A DNA stretch of 64,000 bases from Effrenium voratum (Eukaryota; Sar; Dinophyceae; Suessiales; Symbiodiniaceae): positions 45,001-109,000 of the forward strand of contig CAUJNA010000470.1 of assembly GCA_963377175.1 (NCBI GenBank). Reading direction: 5' to 3'. The position numbers were made by a program, and so were the translations under genes. Shown here in pieces: positions 52,413 through 63,350 of this stretch. The notes under the pieces were generated by a model that was not told the origin of the DNA, did no database searches, and saw only the letters and a program-made list of their open reading frames with translations. Position 1 is the first letter of the stretch. Each line of letters starts with the position of its first letter.

Positions 52413-52474
52413 GAGAAATATTATAATTCACCCAGATTCAGTTTTCCAAGAAGCCCCACAGCATCTCGCGGCAG

Positions 52475-52555
52475 GACGCTGACGCGGCGCTGGCGTCTGC
52501 GGAGCGTGGCAGGGACATCTTCCGACGCCTGGGTGACGCGCCGGGCGCCGAGAGA
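52475..52555 (+). CDS. Gene 2 exon n
   Basis: 27 codons, phase 0 to 0. Acceptor CATCTCGCGGCAG|GAC, donor GAGAGA|GTGAGT (GT type, good consensus). Reads DADAALASAERGRDIFRRLG then DAPGAER. Confidence 0.75.
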
Positions 52556-52599
52556 GTGAGTGCGGATGAGAAGACCTGTTCCTTCATGTGGTTGTGTGT

Positions 52600-52702
52600 C
52601 TTTTCTAGGAGACCCCAACAAACAAAAAGGTGGTGTTCCATTGTAGGTGTCCCTTTAACAAAAACAAAAAAGTACCTTCTAAAAAAGAAAGACACGCCCA
52701 GT
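52600..52702 (+). repeat. Family L element
   Basis: GTGTGTCTTTTCTAGGAGAC and TTCTAAAAAAGAAAGACACG are inverted ends. Centre GGTGTCCCTTTAAC. Clearest family L copy. Confidence 0.75.
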
Positions 52703-52719
52703 TGGTTGTGATGCTGTTT

Positions 52720-53300
52720 CCGTGTCTCGGCTGTTGCATTTTTTATTCTTAACACAAAGTAAGCCACCACGTACAAACGGCAACACTCAACCCAATCCCA
52801 CTCAAAGGCACAGACCGGTGAAACTACTGAATTCTCCCGCATGGGCACACAGCATGCCCATCTTTGCTGAACTCACTCTACCCCCTGACTTCGCTGAACC
52901 TCAGCAAGGCTCGCATGGCAGCCATGAGCCGCCCAAAAGCAACCCCTACACCAAAAGCACGCTGCGAAGCAACCAAGGCTAAAACAATCAAAGCATGAAC
53001 TCAACAGACTGCGGTCTGTTTCGCATTGGAACGGAACGCGCATGGTGGGGGCTCTTGCACACGACATTGTCGCTTCCCAGCGGCTCCTTGCGATTTCTCA
53101 CCCTTTGGCATGCTGACCCCCACGTCCCACTGGCGGTCACTGCGTGTATCATGATGAAAACGGAAATGCACAGGCCCCTCTGGACGGCCACTTTCCTTTG
53201 GTTGGAAAGGCAGACCTTTGGCTGCAAGAGGGTAGGCAGGATTGTCGAGAGGGTCAAAGGGTCGGAGGGTCCTTGACGGGAGGCAAAACCTGTCCATTTG
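52720..53300. other. Repeat-free stretch in gene 2 intron
   Basis: About 580 bases with no listed repeat. Plus and minus frames of 86-98 codons overlap and none is convincing. Possibly an old inserted sequence. Confidence 0.35.
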
Positions 53301-53346
53301 CCTAAAAATGTGTTTTGTTTTCCCCTGTTGGTTTTAAAGGGAACCT

Positions 53347-53455
53347 ACTGTGGATGGACGAAATCCTGCACCGCCTAAGAAACCCTGGAATGATGATTCC
53401 CCTGAAAGTATTTCCCATGGTTTCAAAATGGTGCAGGATTTCGTCCATCCACAGT
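53347..53455 (+). repeat. Family F element with 26-bp perfect inverted ends
   Basis: Begins ACTGTGGATGGACGAAATCC (then TGCACC) and ends with its exact reverse complement. Only 57 bp lie between. Youngest-looking small foldback element in the window. Confidence 0.95.
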
Positions 53456-53470
53456 ACCACTCAACATATG

Positions 53471-53585
53471 GCTGTGGGTCAAAACCAATGGCACCATTTT
53501 GGGGTAGGTGCACCACCAATTTTAGTCTATTTTAGTGGGGATTGGGATGTGTTCACTGGGGGTACGGGATTTTGACCCATGGCCA
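53471..53585 (+). repeat. Family E element
   Basis: GGCTGTGGGTCAAAACCAAT, GGCACCATTTTGGGGTAGGT, TTAGTCTATTTTAGTGGGGA, TTGACCCATGGCCA. Confidence 0.88.
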
Positions 53586-53645
53586 TATTTTTTCTCCAAG
53601 GGTCGAAAGCGCCGATAGATGAAACTGGTCAAAGAGAAGCGGAAG

Positions 53646-53705
53646 GCGCAGGGTCTGCCAACCAGGCGCGCCCGGATGTTGGAGCGCACCGCCGTGGGTG
53701 CCAAG
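53646..53705 (+). CDS. Gene 2 exon o
   Basis: 20 codons, phase 0 to 0. Acceptor GAAGCGGAAG|GCGCAG, donor GCCAAG|GTGGCA (GT type). Reads AQGLPTRRARMLERTAVGAK. Upstream codons KLVKEKRK suggest a possible earlier start. Confidence 0.6.
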
Positions 53706-53825
53706 GTGGCACGCCGGGAATCCTCAGATGGGACACTTCTTTGTCTCTAGGCCCACTTTTGTGTGCGTGTGTGTGTGTGGGTTTGTCTGCGTGTGTTCTT
53801 TTTGGCTTTTGGTGTGTGTGTGTGT

Positions 53826-53982
53826 GTGGGTGTGTGGGTGTGCGGGTGTGCGGGTGTGTGGGTGTGTGGGTGTGTGGGTGTGTGGGTGTGTGGGTGTGTG
53901 GGTGTGTGGGTGTGTGTGTGTGTGGGTGTGTGGGTGTGTGGGTGTGTGGGTGTGTGGGTGTGTGGGTGTGTGGGTGTGTGGG
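53826..53982 (+). repeat. GTGTGGGT-type tandem array
   Basis: Mostly period 8 (GTGTGGGT), up to the assembly gap. Confidence 0.95.
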
Positions 53983-54082
53983 NNNNNNNNNNNNNNNNNN
54001 NNNNNNNNNNNNNNNNNNNNNNNNNNNNNNNNNNNNNNNNNNNNNNNNNNNNNNNNNNNNNNNNNNNNNNNNNNNNNNNNNN
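53983..54082. other. Assembly gap of 100 N
   Basis: Exactly 100 N inside the simple repeat. A round number usually stands for unknown length, so the true array size is unknown. Confidence 0.98.
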
Positions 54083-54903
<821 letters not shown>

Positions 54904-55048
54904 GTGCGTGGGTGCGTGCGTTGGTGTGGGTGTGGTCGTGGGTGGGTGGGTGGGTGGGTGGGGGGTGGGTGGGTGGTGGGTGGTGGGTGGGTGGGTGGTG
55001 GGTGGGTGGGTGGTGGGTGGGTGGGTGGTGGGTGGTGGGTGCGTGGTG

Positions 55049-55092
<44 letters not shown>

Positions 55093-55212
55093 TGGGTGCG
55101 TGCGTGCGTGGGTGGGTGGGTGGGTGGGTGGGTGGGTGGGTGGGTGGGTGGGTGGGTGGGTGGGTGGGTGGGTGGGTGGGTGGGTGGGTGGGTGGGTGTG
55201 TGTGTGTGTGTG
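54904..55212 (+). repeat. (GGGT)n and mixed GT-rich array
   Basis: GGGT/GGTGGGT blocks, a second GCGT block at about 55047-55105, a GGGT block to 55198, then GT. Continuation of the same simple-repeat locus. Confidence 0.96.
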
Positions 55213-55324
55213 TTTGTTTGTCCTTTTGTTTTCTTTTTGGGAAGCCAAAAGGAAATCAACCTTCAGGGGCGGGAGGCTAGATGTTCGAGTCCTTCGAGTT
55301 GTCCAACCCATTTCATGTTGACTT

Positions 55325-55428
55325 GGTGGTTCCCAGCCATCCGGCTCCTTAGCTTTTTAGCCTTTTAGTGTTTGGTGGTTGGATTTCCATGGAACCCACT
55401 AAAAGCGGGGGATCTGAGGTCAGCCCAC
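55325..55428 (+). repeat. Family B element
   Basis: GGTGGTTCCCAGCCATCCGG, CTCCTTAGCTTTTTAGCC, TGGATTTCCATGGAACCCAC, AGCGGGGGATCTGAGG, TCAGCCCA. Confidence 0.9.
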
Positions 55429-55609
55429 CACAAAAGGCAGGGCTCCGCTGAAACCGGAGCCCTGCGGGTTGAGACGTGCTTGCCAGCGCCGGTTGTTCAG
55501 CAAAGAAGTTGAGAACCTCTGTTTGCGGCTTCAGAATATGGCGTTTTTTCATCTTTCCTTGATTCCTGTGCGGGGACTGCCAGTCCGTGGTGGCGGAGGG
55601 CTTGCATGG

Positions 55610-55673
55610 AATCGGTTTCGCTACTGGGGGAAGAAGTATGTCCTCATTTTTGCCTGGCGGCCTAAGCAAATGA
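55610..55673 (+). repeat. Family I motif
   Basis: TTTCGCTACTGGGGGAAGAA, GTATGTCCTCATTTTTGCCT, GGCGGCCTAAGCAAATG. Confidence 0.55.
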
Positions 55674-56048
55674 AAAAGAACGAAGCCCGAACCTGAGATG
55701 AAGGCGTTTGCAGATTGTTGACATGCGTGACACAACATGTCTAGCTCGGATTGGGTTATCTACGCAGTGTGTGCGCGCACCAGAAGAGCCACTCACTCAC
55801 GCATGAGCCTCTTGCGGCGCTTAGTAACGGAAAAGGTGATGGACATGTGTGTCCCATGTTCATGGGACATATTGGTATGTTTTCGGTATCTCTCAAAACT
55901 TTGACAATAACATATTGCCCTATAGGTGTAGAAACGTTTGTGGTTTTTTTGCATGGGTTCACAAGGCAAGCCGCCAGATGGCCTCCGGGAAGAAACATGT
56001 CATCTCCAGATGGCCCCCTCTGCATCTTGAGGTGGAGAGACCGCTGAG

Positions 56049-56120
56049 GCGCTCGCAGACGCGGAGGCTCGGATTCCAGATTGTGTGGATTCCATCCCAG
56101 AAATGGTCAAGCCTCAAAAG
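56049..56120 (+). CDS. Gene 2 exon p
   Basis: 24 codons, phase 0 to 0. Acceptor AGACCGCTGAG|GCGCTC, donor CAAAAG|GCCTCG (GC type). Reads ALADAEARIPDCVDSIPEMV then KPQK. An internal GC donor after ALADAE (56066) is possible. Confidence 0.6.
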
Positions 56121-56170
56121 GCCTCGGTTGAGTTGACGGTTCAACCCAGAATTGTCAGGAACACTTCAGT

Positions 56171-56247
56171 CATGTTGAGCCCGGATTATTCAACCCCTGG
56201 TTATTAGTAGGGGGTGTTCCGAGGTTTCGTGAGGATTTATCACTGGA
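56171..56247 (+). repeat. Family K repeat
   Basis: CATGTTGAGCCCGGATTATT, CAACCCCTGGTTATTAGTAG, GGGGTGTTCCGAGGTTT. Confidence 0.65.
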
Positions 56248-56526
56248 GGGGAACTGAGAGGCCTGGCTTTGCTGCTTGCAGACATGGGCCAGCCAGTCTG
56301 GTGTCTTGAGTTTTGACCCGGCTGAGAAGAAAAGGGTTTCTTGAGAAGTGGACCTTTGGTTGTTGTTGTTGTTTTTTTGGGGGGGGTCCGAAAGTTTCCC
56401 TCAGAACGTCTAGAGGTGAATTGTGCAACTGTGGAGAACTAGCAGTTCTCCGCTTTTGCCCCGCATCATGGCGGTGTCTCTCGTCCTTCCCGCTTGAATT
56501 CTGTGACAACCCCCCTCGTACCGCTT

Positions 56527-56574
56527 TGACATATGTATATATATATATATAATATATAGATATATATATATATG
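56527..56574. repeat. (TA)n microsatellite
   Basis: TATATATATATATA blocks around ATATAGATA. Confidence 0.92.
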
Positions 56575-56947
56575 CACCTGTGTATCTAATATCTATTTAT
56601 ATACATAGTGTCGCACAATCTTAGTCTTGCTGGCTGAGCATCAGGTAGACTGTGAACTCCTCCAAAGGAAACCACAAGGTGCTGGTTGTGATTTGATCTT
56701 TCTCCTCCCCCATTTACTCTCCAAAGGCTGGCCGATGGTCAGGCATTCCCTTTCGGCCCACAAATCGTGGGAACCAAAACCGGATGCCTTTTCTCCTCAA
56801 ACAGCAAAGCATTCTAAGCAGCAAAGCATTGGGGTTCTAACTTGAGGCTTAAAGAATGGGAAAGTGTGATGCTGGCTCGCCGACTCCCGCTTAATCCGTC
56901 CCAGTCTTTCCGATTAGATGCCAGATGCAGTGAGTTTTGGGGCTTAC

Positions 56948-57046
56948 CTCTTGCTGGGCACGCTTGTTGACATCTTCCAGCTTTTGGTCTTGATCAAAAC
57001 CAACTGAGCCTGCTTCTCTGCGAGGGGCAGGTTGCGTGCGCCACGC
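56948..57046 (-). CDS. Possible minus-strand exon
   Basis: On the minus strand: acceptor CATCTCCAG|GCGTGG, 33 codons, donor CAAGAG|GTAAGC (good consensus), phase 0 to 0. Reads AWRTQPAPRREAGSV then DQDQKLEDVNKRAQQE, coiled-coil-like. It lies opposite gene 2 inside an intron. A minus-strand gene fragment like the one at 6060-8165 is one explanation; chance is another. Confidence 0.38.
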
Positions 57047-57529
57047 CTGGAGATGGCCACGCCTGCAGATGGCGGCAAGCTGTCGATCTCCTGTGTTGCT
57101 TGTTTGCTGTTTGGTCTCGAGGCTGGTGTAATTCGGGGCTGTGCTGGGCCCCTTAAAAACAAGCGAAAAGTGAATGAGGATCTTGAATTGAGTTCCAGGC
57201 ATGGGCTTAAGCACGATGACGTGTTGGTGGGAACAAGCATCCAAACCTCCACCCTACATCCAAACCTCCAACACCCAGTGGGTTCTGCCCTTGATTGAAG
57301 CACTGAGGAGAACTCGTCTTTTGACAGCCAGCGCAAAAGGAACAGGTATGTTCACGCTTTGGCAGATCCGTTCTTTCAAGGGCGTTTGAAAAAAGAAAAA
57401 ACAACTTGCCTCTTGCACCGAAGGCATCCGAAGGCGTACCATGGTGCACCCCACAGTCGCTTGCAGTGTGGAGCCCACGAAGTTTCCCAGGGGCGAGCCA
57501 ACCATCTGGCCGTCAACACCAATGAGATC

Positions 57530-57634
57530 CCATTTTGGTTGGTAGGTGAATTCACCACCCATTTTAGAACCTATTTTAGTGGTTGGATTGGGATGTTCAC
57601 TGGGGGGATAACCGGAGTTTTTACCCATAGCCAT
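57530..57634 (+). repeat. Family E element
   Basis: CATTTTGGTTGGTAGGTGAA, TTCACCACCCATTTTAG, GTTCACTGGGGGGATAACCG, ACCCATAGCCAT. Ends 67 bases before exon q. Confidence 0.9.
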
Positions 57635-57701
57635 CTGATTTTCCCCACGCGGAGGTGTTCTTGGAGTCAAGGTCAGCCTCCCAGCCTTGTCGAATCGAAA
57701 G

Positions 57702-57776
57702 GCCTGCCTGGCGCGGTGCCGCGTGGACGCGGGCCAGCGCTTGGATGAGGCCGCTGCGCTGGTGGTGCTGGCGGAG
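57702..57776 (+). CDS. Gene 2 exon q
   Basis: 25 codons, phase 0 to 0. Acceptor TCGAATCGAAAG|GCCTGC, donor GCGGAG|GCCCTT (GC type). Reads ACLARCRVDAGQRLDEAAAL then VVLAE. The frame stays open to about 57800 (ALWEWVDERR). Confidence 0.7.
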
Positions 57777-58761
57777 GCCCTTTGGGAGTGGGTGGACGAA
57801 CGGAGGGGGGTTGGTTGGGCTGGCTCGGCAAAAAAAAAAAGAGAAATCCAACGCGGCGCGTTTTTGTTGAGTGGTGACACGTGCCCCCTTTGGAGAAGCC
57901 CCAGTTGGCTTTGGCACCAAACACCGAGCGCCCTGTACCGACCTTCATGTTGAGCCGCAAGGCCATCGGTTTTTAGATTCAACAAATGACCGACAAGCTC
58001 TCAAATGTATGTGAAGGTCCCAACCGGAACAGATATGTTTCAGGCTTCAGCTTTTGCACTTCAGAATGTTCTGGTTCCCTGAGTATGGGCCAGAATCAAG
58101 CATATTATTTACGGGGGAGCAAAAGCTAGAGTCCGGTGAAGACTGGTTTGACACCAATAGTTCGAACCACACACACAAATATGTCCACATCAAGTAAGCA
58201 ATCTAATTTGCAACCCATCAAGCCCCGGCTCAGCAAGAACTCCTTTTCCTTAGAGCCCGCCTTGCAGAGCAAGGTGATATTCACCCCAGCTGAACCCACT
58301 CAAACCTAGCCTGTTGACCCCGAAGCACTGGTTGAACCCAATCAAGCAAGAACCAGCACCTGGTGGCATTATTCATTTGCGTCATCATGACTATTGGTGA
58401 TACACTTGTTGTCGATGCATGAAGCATGTCTCTCAGCTAACTCCCAGTTTGCCCAACCCCAAAAATCAAATGCCCCCGCAAAAGGCATCTCCTCATTCGA
58501 GTCATAGACTGCGCTTGCTCCGGCTGTGGCGTCAATTGGCGTCAATGGGTTGGAGCTCGGAGGATCCAACAGGTAGACCTGGTTCGTTTCAAGCAACTCA
58601 TGGCGTAGGCTTGCGGCCTGTTGGCAACTTCAGCCTTGCCTAATGTCAGTAAGAGGACGTCCAGCCACTTGCCCCATGGTCTCAAAATGTTATTAGAAAA
58701 GCCTTGCGCATTGTTGTATCATGGCATGGGTGCGTTGATTTTCTTGGGGTCACATTTGGGA

Positions 58762-58863
58762 GTGGCTCAAAACCAATGGTACCATTTGGGGGTAGGTGCA
58801 CCACCCATTTTCGTCTATTTTAGCGGGGATTGGGATGTTCACTGGGGGTAGACCCATGGCCAT
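58762..58863 (+). repeat. Family E element
   Basis: GGCTCAAAACCAATGGTACC, GGGGGTAGGTGCACCACCCA, GATTGGGATGTTCACTGGGG, GACCCATGGCCA. Confidence 0.88.
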
Positions 58864-58900
58864 TTGGGAGTGATGGTTTGGAGATGTGGAGGCTGATCTT

Positions 58901-59011
58901 TATGGTGGTTGTCAGAAAACATTTTACTTTTTTGCGTATTGGTGTTTAGTGGGAAATCCCCCCTTAACTGCTAAAAAATGAATTTTCGCTCCCCTTTCAA
59001 CGTCAACCAAG
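58901..59011 (+). repeat. Family G element, copy 3
   Basis: ATGGTGGTTGTCAGAAAACA, TTAACTGCTAAAAAATG, CCTTTCAACGTCAACCAAG. No exon seen directly upstream, unlike copies 1 and 2. Confidence 0.85.
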
Positions 59012-59381
59012 TCTTCCGCTGTGTGCCCTGGCCCAGGTACACAACCACAGGCCGGCGGTAGAGGGCTGCCGCTAGGTATCCGTTGCTCGATGCTGCGGGT
59101 GAGAGGGGCACGGTGCGCTTTGGAGAGGAGCACGGGAGGCCCCAAAATGGTGGGGGTCCTCTTGGCTTCGTTTGAAGACCAAGCAACAAGTGGTACCCTC
59201 AAGAAAAGACACAGTCGTGTTGAAACAAAGTTGTCCAGCATTGCCAGTCGACGAGGGATTTCGCAATATTATAGCTTGATGCACCTTGGAAAGCAGTGGA
59301 ACTGGTGACTAAAGCGAAGCACACCGGGGAACGGGCCATGTGTCATAGGGTCTAATTCCACTCACTGGGCGCAATAGAATG

Positions 59382-59435
59382 AATAAAGTCTTTCCTGCAA
59401 AGCAGGCTAAATAAAGTCTTTCCTGCAAAGCAGGC
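59382..59435 (+). repeat. 27-bp tandem duplication with a hairpin in each unit
   Basis: AATAAAGTCTTTCCTGCAAA then GCAGGCT, twice. Each unit contains CCTGC-AAA-GCAGG. Confidence 0.95.
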
Positions 59436-59574
59436 TGACGAGTTTGAACATGTTTGCATCTCGTTTTGGTGACGGCTTCATCATTGCATGAATGAGTTTG
59501 GAGGTGGGATACTATTATCATGGAGTTGCACTAGAAAGATGCTTGGACATATGTTCAGTCGTTTTCTGAGAGAG

Positions 59575-60002
59575 TAGTATTGAGTGTGAAACGCATTATG
59601 AAACAGAAAGTGAGTCCGGAGTCAAAAATGATTGGCCGAATTACTGATAAGCAGAACAAAACACGTTCGTGTTGCCAATTGAAGAAGACTCGGCCTCTAG
59701 AATTAAAATCGGTTCAAGCATCTATGCTGTCATAAAACAAGAGTGTTCAGTCACACTATGCTAGTTCTGCGTCAGCACCCAAGCCCGGTAGTATTGAGTG
59801 TGAAACGCATTATGAAACAGAAAGTGAGTCCGGAGTCAAAAATGATTGGCCGAATTACTGATAAGCAGAACAAAACACGTTCGTGTTGCCAATTGAAGAA
59901 GACTCGGCCTCTAGAATTAAAATCGGTTCAAGCATCTATGCTGTCATAAAACAAGAGTGTTCAGTCACACTATGCTAGTTCTGCGTCAGCACCCAAGCCC
60001 GG
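59575..60002 (+). repeat. Tandem duplication, 214-bp unit, two copies
   Basis: TAGTATTGAGTGTGAAACGC at 59575 recurs at 59789 and both copies run to ACCCAAGCCCGGT without visible differences. Lower GC than flanks; no protein-like frame. Confidence 0.96.
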
Positions 60003-60096
60003 TGTTGAAGGCTGTATGGCCATGAAAAGCCAGGTTTTCGAGACGTTTATCCTCCTGCTGTGTCTGGTTTTTGGATTGGTTCTGTGGCATCTTTTA

Positions 60097-60213
60097 CAGG
60101 GCTCCTCAAAAGATCTCCACTGTGCCCAATTGAAACATGGCTTCTTTAACACCAAAATGAAGGGAAACCACCATGTACAAGTTGCCATGTTCAGGTGTAT
60201 GTAAGGATCCCTG
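60097..60213 (+). repeat. Family H element
   Basis: CAGGGCTCCTCAAAAGATCT, ACACCAAAATGAAGG, CAAGTTGCCATGTTCAGG, TAAGGATCCCTG. Ends 55 bases before exon r. Confidence 0.88.
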
Positions 60214-60268
60214 TCTGACGCGGCCACTTTCGGACGTGCGCGCGGTCCGAAGTCCGACTCGCAGGGAG

Positions 60269-60334
60269 GAGTGGCGCCTTGTGGCAAAGCGCGCGGCGGA
60301 GGCCGCGGAGCTCTTCGAGGGCGGCCGGGATGAG
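60269..60334 (+). CDS. Gene 2 exon r
   Basis: 22 codons, phase 0 to 0. Acceptor CTCGCAGGGAG|GAGTGG, donor GATGAG|GCGCCT (GC type). Reads EWRLVAKRAAEAAELFEGGR then DE. The frame runs on to a TAG at 60380-60382 that lies within the family A element. Confidence 0.72.
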
Positions 60335-60378
60335 GCGCCTGCGCTTGAGGAGACGGATGCACAACCCATTTTTGTTGT

Positions 60379-60494
60379 CTAGGTCCCCCAGCCAGGTGCC
60401 TTTTTACCAACTTGTTTGGGGGAGGGTTCCCCTAATAAAATAGACTACAGACAAAAGGGTACCCTTATTCTAACCTCTCTACTGGAAGACCTAG
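60379..60494 (+). repeat. Family A element with target-site duplication
   Basis: CTAGGTCCCCCAG to CTGGAAGACCTAG, flanked by TTGT on both sides. Confidence 0.92.
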
Positions 60495-60570
60495 TTGTCT
60501 ATTTTTAGGTGAAACAGATCTGAGCTCGTCTTTTGGGATTTGGCCGTGGTTGTCAAAACCGTTTTGGGAT

Positions 60571-60655
60571 CCCATTTTTGTTGGTAGGTGAATTCACCAC
60601 CCATTTTAGAACCTATTTTAGTGGTTGGATTGGGGTGTTCACTGGGGGAGAACCG
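60571..60655 (+). repeat. Family E element
   Basis: CCATTTTTGTTGGTAGGTGA, ATTCACCACCCATTTTAG, GTTCACTGGGGGAGAACCGG. Confidence 0.88.
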
Positions 60656-61082
60656 GCCATTTCAAGCCCCGAAATGTCTTCGGCTTTTCTTGAAAGCCAC
60701 CAAAAAAGATAGGTACGCACCCCCAAAAGTGGGAGTTCGCCATTTTGGTTTCCCTTTATGTGCGACAGAAAGGGTACCCTTAAAAAGAATGGGACCGCAC
60801 CCATCCTCCTCGTTTAGGGCGAGCTCACCTAGCGCGAGCTCAATAGGTCCTTGAGTTGGTCCTTTAGTTGGTCCTTTAGCGCTGGAAATCTGATTCTTAT
60901 TTCAGATTTTGACATAGACTCGGCCCAAGTGACGATCAGTGGCAGGGGCTGCCTGCGGAGCTTGGAGGTGGTTTGAGACGGATGGTGACCTCGTTTGACC
61001 TCGTTGACATGTTCAGCGACAACCCTTTTTGTTGCAATCACCGTTCGCCGCCAGAAGGTTCTGCTTTTGTGCAGGTGTGCAG

Positions 61083-61160
61083 GTTATTGCTGGTGCTCAG
61101 ACTTGTGTTGTCTCGATATGGGGGGATCTGTGCCAGCCGCCCATGACGTTGGATCCGGAG
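61083..61160 (+). CDS. Gene 2 exon s
   Basis: 26 codons, phase 0 to 0. Acceptor TTTTGTGCAGGTGTGCAG|GTT, donor CCGGAG|GCGTCC (GC type) or GT donor CTTG|GTAGCA further on. Reads VIAGAQTCVVSIWGDLCQPP then MTLDPE, less helical than its neighbours, so it may belong to something else. Confidence 0.45.
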
Positions 61161-61403
61161 GCGTCCTTTGACAAGCAACTCGAAGTGCTTGGTAGCAGCT
61201 CCGCCAGTGGATGAGTGGTCCACGCAGCAAGCTATGCACGGGCTTCGGACCAAGGCGCACAGAGCCTCATTCCGCACCTTCGGCCGATGGAGGGGCTTGC
61301 GCGGCGAAGGTCAGGAAAAGGAAAAGGTTCTGAAAGGTAATCCTCAATCCTTAATAGGGATTATGGATTAGGATTGGCCAACCCTCCATTTTGAACAGCC
61401 CAG

Positions 61404-61436
61404 GAAAAGGAGGAAAGGCGTTCTGAAGTCCAACAG
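61404..61436 (+). CDS. Gene 2 exon t (short)
   Basis: 11 codons, phase 0 to 0. Acceptor TTGAACAGCCCAG|GAAAAG, donor CAACAG|GTCCCG (GT type). Reads EKEERRSEVQQ. The frame continues open to a TAG at about 61670, so this may instead be part of a longer coding-like island. Confidence 0.45.
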
Positions 61437-61690
61437 GTCCCGTTTTCAGAGGCTGAAACTTTGCGCACGAAGAACCGATGGCGCTTGAAAAGGGGCCTGC
61501 AAAGGCGAAGTTTGATTCGTTGGGTTGCACCCTGTGTGGGAGTCAGCCAACAAGCGGTGTCGCTTTTGCCCCGCTGGGCCGCGCGAGGACAGAAAGCAGG
61601 CCCAGGTGCTGGCAATAGCTTCTCCGCTTCTGCGATGTGTTGCAACATGCTAGGAACCCTTGCCTAGGTACTGTTTTGATTAATTATTTT

Positions 61691-61785
61691 GTCTGGGTGA
61701 GTTATAACGACCTCACACGACCGAATTCACCCCAAGTGGTGGTTTATGTGGGGAATAGCCCCCCAACCACCTTATTCCCAGGTTG
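61691..61785 (+). repeat. Family J element, copy 2
   Basis: GAGTTATAACGACCTCACAC, GACCGAATTCACCCCAAG, GGGGAATAGCCCCCCAACCA, CCTTATTCCCAGG. Confidence 0.88.
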
Positions 61786-62121
61786 GTGAAATCCATGGGC
61801 TCTGGACCCACACGAGTGAAGCAACCATAGCCCAAGCAACAGTGTAGCACCCCTTTCATTGGACCCTCCAAGATTGCTTGCCACTTGCGCCGCTGGAGCG
61901 CGACTTTACAAAGATGAGGCCCATCCTTGGGTTACCAGAAGGAGTTGGTGTGCTTGGACTGGAATCCCAAAGAGTTTCAAGCAGCCCACTGGGCATGTCA
62001 ATGGACCCCTTTTGGCTGTTGCCCGAAGAAAAACAAAGAGACTTGCACCCTCCAAACGGCGATTCGCCTTCCCCAACGAACCTCCCCCCGGCCAACCGCT
62101 TTTTCTGGACCTCTCGTCCAG

Positions 62122-62166
62122 GCCGCGGCGCGGCACCTGGCCGCGCGGGCGCTTCTGCGGCTCGGC
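62122..62166 (+). CDS. Gene 2 exon u
   Basis: Phase 0 start; acceptor GGACCTCTCGTCCAG|GCC. Reads AAARHLAARALLRLG. An in-frame TAA follows at 62173, so either a GA donor (GGC|GAAAAA) ends it or the frame stops. Confidence 0.5.
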
Positions 62167-62473
62167 GAAAAATAAGAGAGACGCGGCAGCCCCTCCGGTC
62201 GTTTTTTTTTTTTTTTTTCCGGTTCTTTTGGTCCGCCCCATTTTTTCTCTTTTTTTATTTTATATTTTTTTCCGGGTGAGCTCATGATGAAGAAAAAGAT
62301 GTTCTTTCTCCCTTTAGGGTGAGCTCACCATGAGAAAATGAGATGTTGTTTCACAACTGGTAGTTTGAGAGGAAAAACATATTTTGCAGGCGGAGAGTCC
62401 AGTTGCTCCTTTTGTGGGCTCCCTTTGACCAGGGTCACTGAACTGGGGTTTGGGCGGGTTGGACAGGCAGAGT

Positions 62474-62592
62474 GTTGACCCCAGACCAATCCCAGTTTTG
62501 CTAGTAGGGGGCGCCCCTGGGTTTAGTGGAAATCAGCACTTTTGGAGGGGAACACCCCTTTTTTTAACAATTTGGGGTCAACATTAGGTGTG
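62474..62592 (+). repeat. Family K repeat, longest copy with inverted ends
   Basis: TGTTGACCCCAGACCAATCC at the left, GGGGTCAACATTAGG at the right, with GTAGGGGGCGCCCCTGGGTT inside. Suggests K is also a foldback family. Confidence 0.75.
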
Positions 62593-63210
62593 CTTTTAGA
62601 CTATATGGTTACCGGTTAGAAATCGAGGGTTTCCACTGGTTTAGAGTAGTATTGTTCCATGTCGATTTTTCCAAATGGCCACCTATGTTTGCATGGAAAC
62701 CAAAAGGCGACCCGCCATTTTTTGCCGGTTCCCTCATTTTGAAACAAACCTGTTTCGGGCTACGGAGAGTCCAGTTGGGCCGTACCTTCCATGTCCATTC
62801 TCAGAGATCCTTCTCCAAAAATCGGGCAACACCCCGATGGCAAAAAAAAGCATCGCGCGGTGTCTGAAGAGACTGGGGGAAGAGCTGGCGGTGGTCTCCT
62901 CTGCTCCAGGGCGCCCCTTTTTCGGATGGGCCTTGCAGCCACGACGCCACCCGTCTCCCGGCGGGGCTGGGAGCATCCCCCACGGGCGCCGGGCTGCTTG
63001 GATCCGGCGTCTCGACTGGCAAGCCACGGGAGTCCACCCGGTCCGGAGGGTTTTGAAGTAGACCTCCGTCCGTCCCTCTCCCGCACAGGGAGATCGGCCT
63101 GGGGTGGGAAGAGCAACCCAGAACCACGGACCAAAGGAGGCTCATGGTCCAATTTCGCCCTCGGGAGCTGCGCGTGGCCGACTCTGAACATCGACCTCCA
63201 AGGGGCTTGA

Positions 63211-63350
63211 TTTGGGGGTGTCTACTTTTAGGAGGTCCCAACCGCCCCCTCCCCCCCCTCCCAACAAAAAAAGAAGAATTGGTGTTCCTTTTGGTTTCTC
63301 TTCAAAACCAATCTTCTTTGGGATGGCCCCTCTTGTTTGCGGAAAGCAGA
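63211..63350 (+). repeat. Family L element
   Basis: GGGTGTCTACTTTTAGGAGG, GTGTTCCTTTTGGTTTC, ending in decayed text. Confidence 0.45.

Noticed and set aside
59382..59435. AATAAA polyadenylation signal
   Set aside because: Part of a duplicated hairpin unit with no gene end nearby; dinoflagellate genes generally lack a conserved AATAAA.
62850..62925. Segment IARCLKRLGEELA ending near CTGGCG|GTGGTC
   Set aside because: Helical like gene 2, but no acceptable acceptor upstream of the A-run.
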